Positions 1-8,097 are shown, numbered from the stretch's first letter. The stretch is 64,000 bases of DNA from Paenibacillus ihbetae (GCF_002741055.1 NZ_CP016809.1:1696501-1760500), one strand, 5' to 3'. Numbers and translations are program-made. Notes: generated by a model not told the origin, from the sequence alone.

Positions 1-44
1 TTCTTCTAATAATGTACCAATAGAGATGGACATCTTACTGTCAC

Positions 45-58
45 GGAACATATGTTCG
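45..58. promoter_or_regulatory. LexA-type SOS operator
   Basis: The minus strand reads CGAACATATGTTCC, 13 of 14 positions identical to the Bacillus LexA/DinR consensus CGAACATATGTTCG. A degenerate second copy overlaps it at about 58-71. It probably controls a gene running leftward out of the window. A minus-strand ATG at 51 opens a frame reading MFRDSKMSISIGTLLEE to the window edge, but it has no clear ribosome site and overlaps the operator, so I do not call it as a gene. Confidence 0.6.
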
Positions 59-73
59 ACATATGTTTTCGAC

Positions 74-105
74 AAAAAAAGACCGCAGCTTGTTTCGCTG
101 CAGTC
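74..105 (-). terminator. Rho-independent terminator of the 51-aa gene
   Basis: A 9-bp stem (81-89 with 97-105, one G-U pair) has a 7-nt loop and is followed on the minus strand by seven T residues. It separates the small gene at 153-308 from the SOS-box promoter. Confidence 0.8.
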
Positions 106-152
106 TTCCATATGATTCTGAAGCATGTATTCCTAGTCGCTATATAACCAGC

Positions 153-308
153 TTAACCCATCACCGTAGTTGCTGCCCGGCTCGCCTCACTTCGGGACTC
201 CTCTGTACGCCCCACGGGCGCATAGGTGACTTTATCGATAACCAGACCGTTACCAACCGGTTTGCCGTTTACGGTAATCATGATTTTCTTCACGTTATTG
301 TTATTCAT
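153..308 (-). CDS. Small protein resembling a copper amine oxidase-like (stalk) N-terminal segment
   Basis: A 51-residue protein starting MNNNNVKK at an ATG with AAGGAG nine bases upstream; an in-frame ATG two codons earlier is less well spaced. The core ITVNGKPVGNGLVIDKVTYA resembles the first beta-hairpins of the copper amine oxidase-like N-terminal domain found in Bacillota cell-wall proteins. That domain is normally longer and followed by PVRAVAEALG-type sequence, but here the chain turns into a Glu/Arg/Ser-rich tail and stops. It has no signal peptide or membrane segment. It has its own terminator, so it is probably expressed. Function unknown; it could be a remnant of a phage or wall protein. 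Confidence 0.6.
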   Translation of the reverse strand: MNNNNVKKIMITVNGKPVGNGLVIDKVTYAPVGRTEESRSEASRAATTVMG

Positions 309-571
309 ATGCATAATCTCCTTATTTTCGAAAAATCGGTATATTTGTTGTTCAATCAAAAGCGCATCCACTATTTCTTGTCGGATTCCGTAATGCCTGA
401 GCATGCTTGGCGGCTGCTTGCCAACATCTATTTACCCGATTCAACCGCATATTAAACATTCTTCAACCTCAAGATGAACAGCCGCTTCTCCCCTGGGTAA
501 ATGATACTATGGGAACTTGTTCCTCTTTCCATTCGTATATACTATTATATATCAAAGGATGGTGATCCCTT

Positions 572-1000
572 ATGGACAAGCCTGCACGATCTAAGCTGAT
601 CCTGCTTTCTTTGATACTACTGGCGACAGGGATCGCGATTCCCCTCGGAGGCCGAACGGCCAGCGCCGGCTATATCAGCAGTTTGTACGACAATATACAG
701 CAATTTCGTGAATTGCCGCAAGAGGTTACGGAGCTCAAGGACAGCTATAATCAAACCTTGCAGGAGCTCGACAGGGCCCGGATGAACACGGAAAAGCTCC
801 AGCAGCAAAATGCGGAGCTGGCGGAGCAAAATCGACAATTGACGCAAATGGTGAACCAGCTCCAGGAAGCGGAAGCCGCCCGAAAGCGGGGAGCGGAACG
901 ACTGAAAAATGTGGCAATTGCGGCGGCCGCGCTAGCGGCAGGATATTTTATACTTATACGCGCCCTGCGATTCGGCATGCGCCGAACGAACCGCTTTTAA
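572..1000 (+). CDS. Secreted or membrane coiled-coil protein, unknown function
   Basis: A 142-residue protein. Residues 1-32 look like a signal peptide (hydrophobic core LILLSLILLATGIAI, cleavage-like TASA). Residues 50-105 are a Gln/Glu-rich coiled coil (LQQQNAELAEQNRQL). A second hydrophobic segment at about 112-128 is followed by an Arg-rich tail, so the likely topology is an extracytoplasmic coiled coil anchored at its C-terminus. GGTGATC precedes the ATG, and a plausible promoter (TTGTTC at 517, TACTAT at 540, 17-nt spacer) lies just upstream. The next gene starts 38 bases later and is probably co-transcribed. I do not recognise a named family. Confidence 0.75.
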   Translation: MDKPARSKLILLSLILLATGIAIPLGGRTASAGYISSLYDNIQQFRELPQEVTELKDSYNQTLQELDRARMNTEKLQQQNAELAEQNRQLTQMVNQLQEAEAARKRGAERLKNVAIAAAALAAGYFILIRALRFGMRRTNRF

Positions 1001-1038
1001 ATATGACAGCCGGTCAGACTCATGAAGGAGGTGGGCGG

Positions 1039-1743
1039 GTGATTATCCGAATGGAAGATACGTCCGGCGGCGGGGCCGGACAAGCAGTTACCTTTTCCTT
1101 GACCGACGGCGACCTTGTCCATGTGCTGCATCCCGATCAGATTGTAGCGTACCGGGGCCCCTCGACCGGTCGAAGTGACCGGTTGATGAACGTAAAAGGG
1201 ATGTACCGCAAGAAGAAGCTGATCCGTGCGGACATCAGCGGTCCCAGCCAGTTTACGGCGGCGCTCCCACCGGGCTTCAGCATGCATGAGATCCGGCTGG
1301 AGGGCGGGGAGAACATGCTCTACGATTTCCGGCATGTGTTCTTCTACACCAGCGATGTGACGATGCAGACGCGTATTTTGAAATTCAAAAATATGCTCGT
1401 TACGCGGGACGCCATAAAAATGAAGTTTTCCGGGAGCGGCAGCATCGGCATCCTGACCCAAGGTCCGGTCTGCAAGGTGAAGCTCCACCCTTCGGAGCCG
1501 CTGTATGTCGATGCAGGCAGCATCATTGCCTATCCGGAAGGCGCCAAGCTGGATTTGACGGTATACGGTAATCACCTGGCAAGCCAGCATATGAATTACC
1601 ATTGGAAGCTCACCGGAGAAGGATACGTCCTATTCCAGGCCGGGCGGCAGAATCAGCGGCTGGCCAACGAGTTCAACGATGAAGGGATTATCAAACGCTT
1701 CTTACGGGAAGCAATTCCCTTCGGCGGAGTGTTTATCAAATAA
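1039..1743 (+). CDS. AIM24 family protein
   Basis: A 234-residue protein resembling the AIM24/TIGR00266 family, beta-rich proteins with a duplicated barrel. Family features visible are GGENMLYDFRHVFFY in the middle, repeated short beta-strands, LYVDAGSIIAYPEGAKLDLT, and a Gly-rich hydrophobic end. I use the GTG at 1039 because GGAGGTG lies six bases upstream; an upstream in-frame ATG at 1003 precedes this ribosome site. The bacterial role of the family is not settled. It follows the coiled-coil membrane protein, so a joint envelope role is possible but unproven. Confidence 0.8.
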   Translation: MIIRMEDTSGGGAGQAVTFSLTDGDLVHVLHPDQIVAYRGPSTGRSDRLMNVKGMYRKKKLIRADISGPSQFTAALPPGFSMHEIRLEGGENMLYDFRHVFFYTSDVTMQTRILKFKNMLVTRDAIKMKFSGSGSIGILTQGPVCKVKLHPSEPLYVDAGSIIAYPEGAKLDLTVYGNHLASQHMNYHWKLTGEGYVLFQAGRQNQRLANEFNDEGIIKRFLREAIPFGGVFIK

Positions 1744-1751
1744 TGCCCCCG

Positions 1752-1760
1752 TGTTATAAT
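1752..1760 (+). promoter_or_regulatory. Extended -10 promoter of the que operon
   Basis: TGTTATAAT is a perfect extended -10 element about 90 bases upstream of the preQ1-I aptamer. The -35 region is weak. Transcription starting near 1767 would place the aptamer in a leader about 270 bases long. Confidence 0.6.
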
Positions 1761-1850
1761 GGAGGGCATAAGTACCCGGCTGCAGCGCGAGAGCCGCAAG
1801 CGGCCGCCAGTGACAACAGAAGACAAGTCCATACGCTGCAGGGCGTGTGG

Positions 1851-1884
1851 GAGAGGTTCGCGAACTCCCTCTATAAAAAACTAC
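1851..1884 (+). promoter_or_regulatory. preQ1-I riboswitch
   Basis: The sequence contains AGAGG-TTC, a short loop, CCCTCT and the A-rich tail ATAAAAAACTA, matching the class I preQ1 aptamer of Bacillus queC leaders. The tail segment ATAAAAAA (1873-1880) is exactly complementary to TTTTTTAT at 1911-1918, which sits in the loop of a CGGCAGC/GCTGCCG hairpin (1896-1925). This gives an obvious switch between ligand-bound and alternative folds. The four queuosine genes follow directly. Confidence 0.93.
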
Positions 1885-2004
1885 ATTGTCTTATTCGGCA
1901 GCGAGTTAACTTTTTTATGCTGCCGTGAAATAAGGCTTGTTTTTTTGCGGATTCAGTTCAAGAGCTTCTCTATTCTTCTACGGGATCGGCCTTCGGGCTC
2001 CCCT

Positions 2005-2029
2005 AAAACCATGAAGAATGAGAGGTTTT
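2005..2029 (+). promoter_or_regulatory. Hairpin covering the queC ribosome binding site
   Basis: AAAACC (2005-2010) can pair with GGTTTT (2024-2029). The right arm includes the end of the GAGAGG ribosome site of queC, whose ATG is at 2034. It could act as a translational gate or a weak terminator linked to the riboswitch. This is inference from base pairing only. Confidence 0.35.
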
Positions 2030-2033
2030 TTTT

Positions 2034-2714
2034 ATGCTTAAACATGAAAAAGCGGTCGTCGTGTTCAGCGGCGGCCAAGACAGCACCACCTGTCTGTTCT
2101 GGGCGAAGGAACGCTTTGCCGATGTGGAGACGGTCACCTTCGATTACGGTCAGCGTCATAAGCTTGAAATCGAATGCGCATCCCAGATTGCCAAAGAGCA
2201 AGGCGTGAAGCAAACCGTACTCGATATGAGCCTGTTGAACCAGCTGGCTCCCAATGCGTTGACACGCACCGATATTGAAATCAAGGAAGGCGACCAAGGC
2301 TTGCCGACCACGTTCGTGGAAGGACGGAACCTGCTGTTCCTGAGCTTTGCTGCCGTGCTTGCGAAAGGGATCGGAGCCAAGCATCTCGTAACCGGCGTAT
2401 GCGAGACGGATTTCAGCGGCTATCCCGATTGCCGCGACAGCTTCATCAAGTCGCTCAATGTGACATTGAATCTGGCTATGGATTATCCTTTTGTCATTCA
2501 TACCCCACTCATGTGGCTGGATAAAGCGGAAACCTGGGAGCTCGCTGACCAGATGAACGCACTCGAATATATCCGTGATCATACGCTGACCTGCTATAAC
2601 GGCATTAAGGGCGACGGCTGCGGGGAATGCCCTGCCTGCAAGCTGAGAAAAGCCGGCTTGGATAAATATTTGAGCCGCAGGAATGCAAGCGTTGAAGGGG
2701 GACGATCCGTATGA
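2034..2714 (+). CDS. queC: 7-cyano-7-deazaguanine synthase QueC
   Basis: A 226-residue enzyme that uses ATP and ammonia to convert 7-carboxy-7-deazaguanine to preQ0. It has the N-type ATP pyrophosphatase P-loop [10 protein letters not shown] at residues 9-18 and the C-terminal zinc-binding cysteine set in [13 protein letters not shown]. Length matches the family. It is the first gene of the queuosine operon, under the preQ1-I riboswitch, and its stop overlaps the queD start (ATGA). Confidence 0.97.
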   Translation: MLKHEKAVVVFSGGQDSTTCLFWAKERFADVETVTFDYGQRHKLEIECASQIAKEQGVKQTVLDMSLLNQLAPNALTRTDIEIKEGDQGLPTTFVEGRNLLFLSFAAVLAKGIGAKHLVTGVCETDFSGYPDCRDSFIKSLNVTLNLAMDYPFVIHTPLMWLDKAETWELADQMNALEYIRDHTLTCYNGIKGDGCGECPACKLRKAGLDKYLSRRNASVEGGRSV

Positions 2715-3202
2715 GCCGAGAACCAGGAGCATTCAGGATCGTTGAACGGCTGCAGAAGCTCGGCGAGGATATCGATGCCGGCAGCCTGCGCTACCACCGG
2801 AAGCGCGTGCTCGTCTCCAAGGAATTTACATTCGATGCGGCGCATCATCTGCATGCTTATGAAGGGAAATGCAAGAATCTCCATGGGCATACGTACAAAG
2901 TCGTATTCGGCATCAGCGGCATTCCGGATGAAGTCGGGATTACCGTTGATTTCGGCGATATTAAGGAAATATGGAAATCGGAGATCGAGCCTTATCTCGA
3001 CCACCGGTATCTGAACGAAACGCTACCTCCAATGAATACCACGGCGGAAAATATGGTCGTATGGCTGTTTGAGAAAATGGAAGCCGCCCTCAGCGCCAAG
3101 CCGTCCCATGAGCAGCAGGGAACACGCACCGAATTCGTGCGTCTGTTCGAAACACCGACCAGTTATGCCGAGGTCAGACGGGAGTGGATGCTAGGTGAAT
3201 AA
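2711..3202 (+). CDS. queD: 6-carboxy-5,6,7,8-tetrahydropterin synthase QueD
   Basis: A 163-residue enzyme of the 6-pyruvoyl-tetrahydropterin synthase family, acting on 7,8-dihydroneopterin triphosphate. The zinc-binding histidines are in [20 protein letters not shown], which also carries the catalytic Cys. The first 35 residues are an extension before the usual start of the fold. The start overlaps the queC stop by four bases and the end overlaps queE, indicating tight translational coupling. Confidence 0.95.
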   Translation: MSREPGAFRIVERLQKLGEDIDAGSLRYHRKRVLVSKEFTFDAAHHLHAYEGKCKNLHGHTYKVVFGISGIPDEVGITVDFGDIKEIWKSEIEPYLDHRYLNETLPPMNTTAENMVVWLFEKMEAALSAKPSHEQQGTRTEFVRLFETPTSYAEVRREWMLGE

Positions 3203-3989
3203 TCAGCATAGGAAGGCAGAGACCGGCGCAAGCGGAGGCGCCTTTGCTGCGGCAACCGTTGACCGTCCCATTCCAGTGATGGAAATCTTCGGTCCTACGG
3301 TCCAAGGCGAAGGGATGGTTGTCGGCCGTAAAACGATGTTTGTCCGCACGGCAGGGTGCGATTACCGCTGCTCGTGGTGCGATTCCGCGTTTACATGGGA
3401 CGGATCGGCGGCAGATTCGATCCGCAAGATGAGCACTGATGAAATATGGCAGGAGCTGTATCGTCTTGGGGGAGAACGGTTCGACCACGTCACCCTTTCG
3501 GGCGGCAACCCCGCCCTGCTGTCCCAATTAGGCTCCCTTGTGGATGAGCTGCACCGGCACGGCATTACCGTTGCGGTAGAGACGCAAGGCTCCCGCTGGC
3601 AGGATTGGCTGAACGACATTGATGAAGTCACCATTTCACCGAAGCCGCCGAGCTCCGGTATGGATACGGATTGGGAGAAGCTTGACATCATGATCTCCCG
3701 CTTATCCGCGCGCCAGCCCGGCCGCTCCTTCAGCTTGAAGGTGGTCGTATTCGACGATGCTGACCTTGCTTACGCCGAAACGGTGCATGAACGGTATCCG
3801 AACGTCCCGTTTTACCTACAAACCGGCAATCCGGATGTCAGCACGAGCGATACCGCTTCCCATGTCGGCTACCTGCTGGAGCGGTACGAGTGGCTGGTCA
3901 ATGCGGTCATGCAGTCGGATCGTCTCAACGATGTGCGCGTCCTGCCCCAGCTGCATACGCTCGTGTGGGGCAACAAGCGTGGCGTCTAG
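3195..3989 (+). CDS. queE: 7-carboxy-7-deazaguanine synthase QueE (radical SAM)
   Basis: A 264-residue radical SAM enzyme making the deazapurine ring from carboxytetrahydropterin. The cluster motif is CDYRCSWCD, with the CxxxCxxC spacing, preceded by MFVRTAGC. TLSGGNPAL supplies the Gly-rich SAM-contacting segment, and EIFGPTVQGEGM is the typical family N-terminus. The GTG at 3195 overlaps queD by eight bases and adds about 27 residues before that conserved start, so a later start at MEIFGP (3282) remains possible. Confidence 0.95.
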   Translation: MNNQHRKAETGASGGAFAAATVDRPIPVMEIFGPTVQGEGMVVGRKTMFVRTAGCDYRCSWCDSAFTWDGSAADSIRKMSTDEIWQELYRLGGERFDHVTLSGGNPALLSQLGSLVDELHRHGITVAVETQGSRWQDWLNDIDEVTISPKPPSSGMDTDWEKLDIMISRLSARQPGRSFSLKVVVFDDADLAYAETVHERYPNVPFYLQTGNPDVSTSDTASHVGYLLERYEWLVNAVMQSDRLNDVRVLPQLHTLVWGNKRGV

Positions 3990-4067
3990 ACAGCAGCCCG
4001 GTATACGCTGGAAGGACCTAATGAACCATAACAATAAATGATCATAAGATAAGGGAGTTATGCATTC

Positions 4068-4565
4068 ATGGCTGGAAGACAAAGAGAGGAAATGCAAGAT
4101 GTGACCCTGCTGGGCAACCAAGGCACGAAATATACCTTCGAATATGATCCCGGCATTCTGGAGAGCTTCGATAACAAGCATCCGTATCGGGATTACTTTG
4201 TCAAATTCAATTGCCCCGAGTTTACAAGCCTGTGCCCGATTACGGGTCAACCGGATTTTGCCACCATTTATATCAGCTACATTCCGGATATTAAAATGGT
4301 AGAGAGCAAGTCCCTGAAGCTGTATCTGTTCAGCTTCCGCAATCATGGCGATTTCCATGAGGACTGCGTCAACATCATCATGAACGATCTGATCAAGCTG
4401 ATGGATCCGAGATATATTGAGGTGTGGGGCAAATTCACTCCGCGCGGCGGGATATCCATCGATCCATACTGCAACTACGGCCGTCCCGGAACCAAATACG
4501 AGGAAATGGCTGCACAGCGTCTCATGAATCATGATTTGTATCCTGAAAAAGTGGATAACCGTTAA
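4068..4565 (+). CDS. queF: NADPH-dependent preQ0 reductase QueF
   Basis: A 165-residue nitrile reductase converting preQ0 to preQ1, of the short unimodular (Bacillus) type. The catalytic Cys is in [13 protein letters not shown], followed by the family motif [16 protein letters not shown]. The C-terminus carries [18 protein letters not shown] precedes the ATG. It completes queC-D-E-F, so the operon encodes the path from dihydroneopterin triphosphate to preQ1, the riboswitch ligand. Confidence 0.97.
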   Translation: MAGRQREEMQDVTLLGNQGTKYTFEYDPGILESFDNKHPYRDYFVKFNCPEFTSLCPITGQPDFATIYISYIPDIKMVESKSLKLYLFSFRNHGDFHEDCVNIIMNDLIKLMDPRYIEVWGKFTPRGGISIDPYCNYGRPGTKYEEMAAQRLMNHDLYPEKVDNR

Positions 4566-4605
4566 TGACAAGCTGCAAGCTTTAAAGCAATAAAAGTTAG
4601 GCTAT

Positions 4606-4720
4606 GGGCTTTAGCTAGGGGCTTTAGCTAGGGGCTTTAGCTAGGGGCTTTAGCTAGGGGCTTTAGCTAGGGGCTTTAGCTAGGGGCTTTAGCTATGGGC
4701 TTTAGCTATGGGTTTTAGCT
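4606..4720 (+). repeat. 13-bp tandem repeat, about nine copies
   Basis: The unit GGGCTTTAGCTAG is repeated almost perfectly about nine times; the last copies vary by one or two bases (TATGGGC, GGTTTTAGC). It lies between queF and the terminator at 4963 and has no coding content that I can support. Confidence 0.95.
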
Positions 4721-4781
4721 TAAGGTTTTATTTGAGCTTTGAGCTTTGAGCCCTAAGCTTTGAATTTTGAGGTCCGAGATC

Positions 4782-4872
4782 CAAGCTACAAGTTACAAGT
4801 TACAAGTTACAAGTTACAAGTTACAAGCTATAAGCTATAAGCTATAAGCTATAAGCTATAAGCTACAAGTTG
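4782..4872 (+). repeat. Heptad tandem repeat, 13 copies
   Basis: Thirteen 7-bp units run in perfect register: CAAGCTA once, CAAGTTA five times, CAAGCTA, TAAGCTA five times, then CAAGTTG. Just upstream (about 4735-4765) related GAGCTTT and CTTTGA heptads occur. Consensus YAAGYTR. There are no spacers, so this is not a CRISPR array. Confidence 0.95.
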
Positions 4873-4962
4873 CATGTTTCAACTTTCAGGTACGCTTACA
4901 AGGTACAGATAACCCATTACTTGTAATACGATGCTTGCCTTTCAGGCAAACATAAAAATAAG

Positions 4963-4990
4963 GGCCGCTCCATGAATGGAGCGGCCTTTT
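4963..4990. terminator. Bidirectional terminator
   Basis: A perfect 10-bp stem GGCCGCTCCA/TGGAGCGGCC with a TGAA loop has T-rich tracts on both strands. It lies between the que operon and the convergent EcsC-family gene. Confidence 0.88.
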
Positions 4991-5033
4991 AGTGCCTCAA
5001 TTACTTCTGACGGAGCTGAAAAGCTTACAGCGG

Positions 5034-5939
5034 CTATTGCATACTGCGCAGCCGATGGTTCACGCGGCGTTTTTTGTAGAGCATCTTCCCGGCTTCAGCC
5101 ACATCCCCGATCGTGCCCTTATTGTTGATCGAGCCGAATATAATTCCGGCAATCGGAATGAGCTGAAACAGCTTCTTCATTCCGAAGCTGTCCGTGTACG
5201 ACTGGACCACTTCCCTCCAGCCCTGGAGCTGGGAGAATACCTGATCCGTCCCCTTCTCGTCATCAAAGCTGGCGAGCTCCTCGAGCACCGCCTTCTTGCC
5301 GACGATATCGGCAGAAGCGAACTGCAGGCATTTCACGATAAACACCCGCTCCCTGGTATCATTCGGATCATAGCCGTAGCACAGCGCCATTTCCTGAAGG
5401 ACCTTTAACGACTGTCCGAGCACCATCGGAATATCGACCGCAATCGTAAACACGCCGCCGATCCCGGTGGCTGCCCCTTGGGCTGCGGCAAATTTGACAC
5501 GTTTAGCCGTCAATATATCCGCCGCAGTATCCATGACCTGCAGCGGCAAGCGCGAGGCCTCGGTTAAGGTCAGCTTCTGATCGCCTGGGCGATCCGCCGC
5601 CTCCTCACGACGAGTGCGGGAGGGATCGCTTTCTTCTTCGATCTCCCAGGCTTCGGCTTCGTTAGAAGCAGTACCCTCAGCTCCCGCCGTTTTGGCTAAC
5701 AGATTCATTACAGACTGCTCGCGCACCAGATATTGGCCGCCGGTCTGGATAAAGCTGCCGACATCGTTAAGCGCCTCGCCGATTTTATTCCGCACGGCCT
5801 TCGGTGTCAGCCGATCCAGAAGCATGAAGGGGATTCTGCCGAGCTTTTCCCAGAACATCACGTCCTTCTGTTCTTTCTCCCACACCAAGATCTCTTGAAG
5901 CTGGGACTCCAACACTTGCCGTGATTCCATTTCTGTCAT
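5034..5939 (-). CDS. EcsC family protein
   Basis: A 301-residue protein of the EcsC family, named after the third gene of the Bacillus ecsABC locus; its biochemical role is unclear. Features include a hydrophobic Gly/Ala stretch around AAAQGAATGIGGVFTIAVDIP, the family-like LCYGYDPNDTRERVF segment, and a second hydrophobic stretch IPIAGIIFGSINN near the C-terminus. An acidic linker lies at about residues 85-120. I chose the ATG at 5939 because GAGGAG is nine bases upstream; the ATG at 5960 overlaps that ribosome site. It stands alone, with no ecsAB-type ABC genes nearby. Confidence 0.85.
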   Translation of the reverse strand: MTEMESRQVLESQLQEILVWEKEQKDVMFWEKLGRIPFMLLDRLTPKAVRNKIGEALNDVGSFIQTGGQYLVREQSVMNLLAKTAGAEGTASNEAEAWEIEEESDPSRTRREEAADRPGDQKLTLTEASRLPLQVMDTAADILTAKRVKFAAAQGAATGIGGVFTIAVDIPMVLGQSLKVLQEMALCYGYDPNDTRERVFIVKCLQFASADIVGKKAVLEELASFDDEKGTDQVFSQLQGWREVVQSYTDSFGMKKLFQLIPIAGIIFGSINNKGTIGDVAEAGKMLYKKRRVNHRLRSMQ

Positions 5940-6082
5940 GTTCACAATCTCCTCTTCCATTCAGCATTAACTATGGAGTATATACGCAACAAACGTAAAA
6001 ACGGCGCAGTATTTTTCAAAACTAATGCTTTCGGACGATATCGTCCAAATCGAGCGGCCGGCATTCAACCCGCCAATCATGC

Positions 6083-6109
6083 AAAAAAGCCATCCCACCC
6101 TGGGATGGC
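6083..6109 (-). terminator. Terminator of dps
   Basis: The stem GCCATCCCA/TGGGATGGC has a CCC loop and six T residues follow on the minus strand, just downstream of the dps stop. Confidence 0.88.
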
Positions 6110-6161
6110 CATCCGCGTTATTTTCCAATTCATGAAAATCTAGCTGTCTGTAATCCGATCA

Positions 6162-6653
6162 TTATTTGCCCAAAAATGCGTTCAGCATCCAGGCATGCTT
6201 CTGAATATCGGCAATCATGCCCGTGAACAAATCGGCGGTGGCATCGTCGCCTTCTGCATCGGCTGCCGAAATCCCCTGCTTGAGCTCGGCTGCAATCGTT
6301 TCATAATCGGCAACAAGCTGACGCACCATTTCTTCGGCGCTGCTCTCGCCGGAAGCCTCTTGGAGCGTCGTCAGCTGCAGATACTGGGCCATGCTTGCTG
6401 CCGGTCTGCCGCCGATGGCCAACAGACGCTCAGCCAGCTCGTCCACGTAATCGGCTGCCGCGTTATAAAGCTCTTCGAACTTCTCATGCAGTACGTAAAA
6501 CTGGGGCCCTTTCACATACCAGTGGTAGTGGTGCAGCTTCACGCCCAGCAGGCTCCAGTTCGCAACTTGGATATTAAGGATGCTATAGAGCTCGTTGCCG
6601 TCCTGCAGGTTTTGGGTCCCAGAAACATTCGCGTTCGTATTTGTGTTCATCAT
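6162..6653 (-). CDS. dps: Dps-family ferritin-like DNA-protection protein
   Basis: A 163-residue ferritin-like protein expected to form a 12-subunit cage that oxidises and stores iron and guards DNA against peroxide. The inter-subunit ferroxidase ligands lie in LHHYHWYVKGPQFYVLHEKF and the following DYVDELAER. A short Asn/Thr-rich N-terminal tail precedes the fold. GGAGACGATATAG precedes the tandem ATGs; either could be used. A PerR-like box covers the predicted transcription start, consistent with peroxide induction. Confidence 0.93.
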   Translation of the reverse strand: MMNTNTNANVSGTQNLQDGNELYSILNIQVANWSLLGVKLHHYHWYVKGPQFYVLHEKFEELYNAAADYVDELAERLLAIGGRPAASMAQYLQLTTLQEASGESSAEEMVRQLVADYETIAAELKQGISAADAEGDDATADLFTGMIADIQKHAWMLNAFLGK

Positions 6654-6682
6654 CTATATCGTCTCCTTTAGTTGATATTGTA

Positions 6683-6699
6683 TTTAGACTTATTCTAAA
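6683..6699 (-). promoter_or_regulatory. PerR-like operator upstream of dps
   Basis: TTTAGACTTATTCTAAA is an inverted repeat with 6-bp arms and a 5-bp centre, close to the PerR/Fur-type consensus TTATAATNATTATAA. It sits immediately downstream of the -10 element, a position expected for repression. Fur or Zur cannot be excluded from the box alone. Confidence 0.65.
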
Positions 6700-6710
6700 T
6701 CCTTGTCTTT

Positions 6711-6739
6711 ATAATATCAGATTTTCATCTTATTTGCAA
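6711..6739 (-). promoter_or_regulatory. SigA-type promoter of dps
   Basis: On the minus strand TTGCAA and TATTAT are separated by 17 bases, followed by the PerR-like box and then the dps ribosome site. Confidence 0.65.
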
Positions 6740-6895
6740 AGCATTTCATCCATTCTCAGATGAAGATAGGATGAAGATTTTTTCCTGTTTTTATACCTAT
6801 TATAAGTACTCCTTACAGAGCCGGCTGTGATCTGTATCAAGTTTGTTCTTCAGTATCAAGGCTGACAGCGATGTATCCATAAAATTCTGTTAATC

Positions 6896-6910
6896 TGCAA
6901 ACGTTTACTG
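6896..6910 (+). promoter_or_regulatory. Possible CcpA cre site
   Basis: TGCAAACGTTTACT matches the cre consensus TGNAANCGNWWNCA at all but the last position. It lies about 90 bases upstream of the GNAT gene. The remaining 6740-6980 interval shows no other recognisable element. Confidence 0.3.
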
Positions 6911-6987
6911 GAAATGCCGCGGTCTGTCACCTTATACTGGTGTTATGTGTAATGATATCGACAACCCTAGGGAGGCGAAATAACCAA

Positions 6988-8097
6988 GTGCATATTTCTA
7001 TCATGAATTCCGATCAATTGACCCAGGCCATTGAATTATCCGATCGTATTTTTCTGAAGCAGCCCGAACAGCCCTCCATGGGCATATCCTTCCCGCTTAT
7101 CTTCTCACCGGGAATCAGCCATTCATACGGCGCATGGGATCAAGAGAAGCTTGTCTCGTTCATGGGATTTGTCCCGTTTATGATGAAGATTCGCGGAGCA
7201 AGGCTGAACGTATTCTCGATCGGATCCGTATGTACGGACCCTGACTATCGGGGGCAGCGGCTGGCCGGTTCGCTCCTTCAAGCATGCATCGAGCATGGCG
7301 AAGCTTCGGGCGCTTCCCTGATCTTCATCTCCGGCGGGAGATCGCTGTACACCCGTGCCGGCAGCCGGCTGTTCGGCAGGGCCCAACGCTTTCAGATGAC
7401 CCCATCCTTGGTCGAGCCTCTTCGGGCTTCGACCGGAAAGCAGGTTCAGATCCGCGCCATGAAGCCGGAGGATCTGTTACAAGTTCACGCTCTTATGGAA
7501 GATCGGGAAGCCGGATATGCCTCGACACCTACGGAGCTTGGCAAGCTGCTTGACGCCAGCGCCTATTCCAACGTGATCCGGCTTGAGCAGCAAGTGCTTG
7601 TCGCCGAGGAGAACGGGAAGTTGACGGCATTTGCAATCATTGCTGTACCCGGCACCGTGATGACGCCTTCCCGTGCATCCACGCTTGTGGAATGGGGCGG
7701 CAGCCCGGAAGCCGCCGCGCTGGTCATTGCGGAAGCGATCGCCGGCTTTAACCTGCCGGAGCTGATCATTCCGCTGGCCTGGCAGGACCAAGAGCTCGCA
7801 GCGCTGCTACAATCCGCCGGTGCTGTGGCGGAATCGATTCAGAATGACGGGACGGTCTACCTGGTAAACGGAATCCGGCTTCTGGATCAGCTGGCTCCGC
7901 TGCTGCCGGAAGGAGCCATCCAAGCCGATGGGGAGCATGGACCTTATCGCACCACCATCTCGGGGGAGACCGTCGTCCTGGACGACGAGGGATTGCTCTC
8001 GCTCCTGTTCGATCCGCTGTCACCGTACCGGGTTCAAGGGACAGCTGCGTTCGACCCGGTTCCGCTGCCTTATACCTCCGGGCTGCAGTATATATAA
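6988..8097 (+). CDS. GNAT family N-acetyltransferase
   Basis: A 369-residue protein with an N-terminal GNAT domain. The acetyl-CoA binding segment is VCTDPDYRGQRLAGSLLQ at about residue 75, followed by FISGGRSLYTRAG. The C-terminal half looks like a second, degenerate GNAT domain, an arrangement seen in Eis-like and related two-domain enzymes. Substrate unknown. The GTG at 6988 follows GGAGG by 12 bases; an ATG five codons later is an alternative. It stands alone, with a possible cre site upstream. Confidence 0.8.
   Translation: MHISIMNSDQLTQAIELSDRIFLKQPEQPSMGISFPLIFSPGISHSYGAWDQEKLVSFMGFVPFMMKIRGARLNVFSIGSVCTDPDYRGQRLAGSLLQACIEHGEASGASLIFISGGRSLYTRAGSRLFGRAQRFQMTPSLVEPLRASTGKQVQIRAMKPEDLLQVHALMEDREAGYASTPTELGKLLDASAYSNVIRLEQQVLVAEENGKLTAFAIIAVPGTVMTPSRASTLVEWGGSPEAAALVIAEAIAGFNLPELIIPLAWQDQELAALLQSAGAVAESIQNDGTVYLVNGIRLLDQLAPLLPEGAIQADGEHGPYRTTISGETVVLDDEGLLSLLFDPLSPYRVQGTAAFDPVPLPYTSGLQYI

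Noticed and set aside
63..455. A 130-codon plus-strand open frame at the window start
   Set aside because: It runs through the LexA box, a terminator and the minus-strand gene, with no ribosome site and no recognisable protein.
514..523. Possible LexA box GAACTTGTTC upstream of the coiled-coil gene
   Set aside because: The half-sites are separated by two bases, not the four of the SOS consensus.
4606..4872. Possible CRISPR array
   Set aside because: The repeats are 7 and 13 bp, directly abutting, with no unique spacers, and no cas genes are present.
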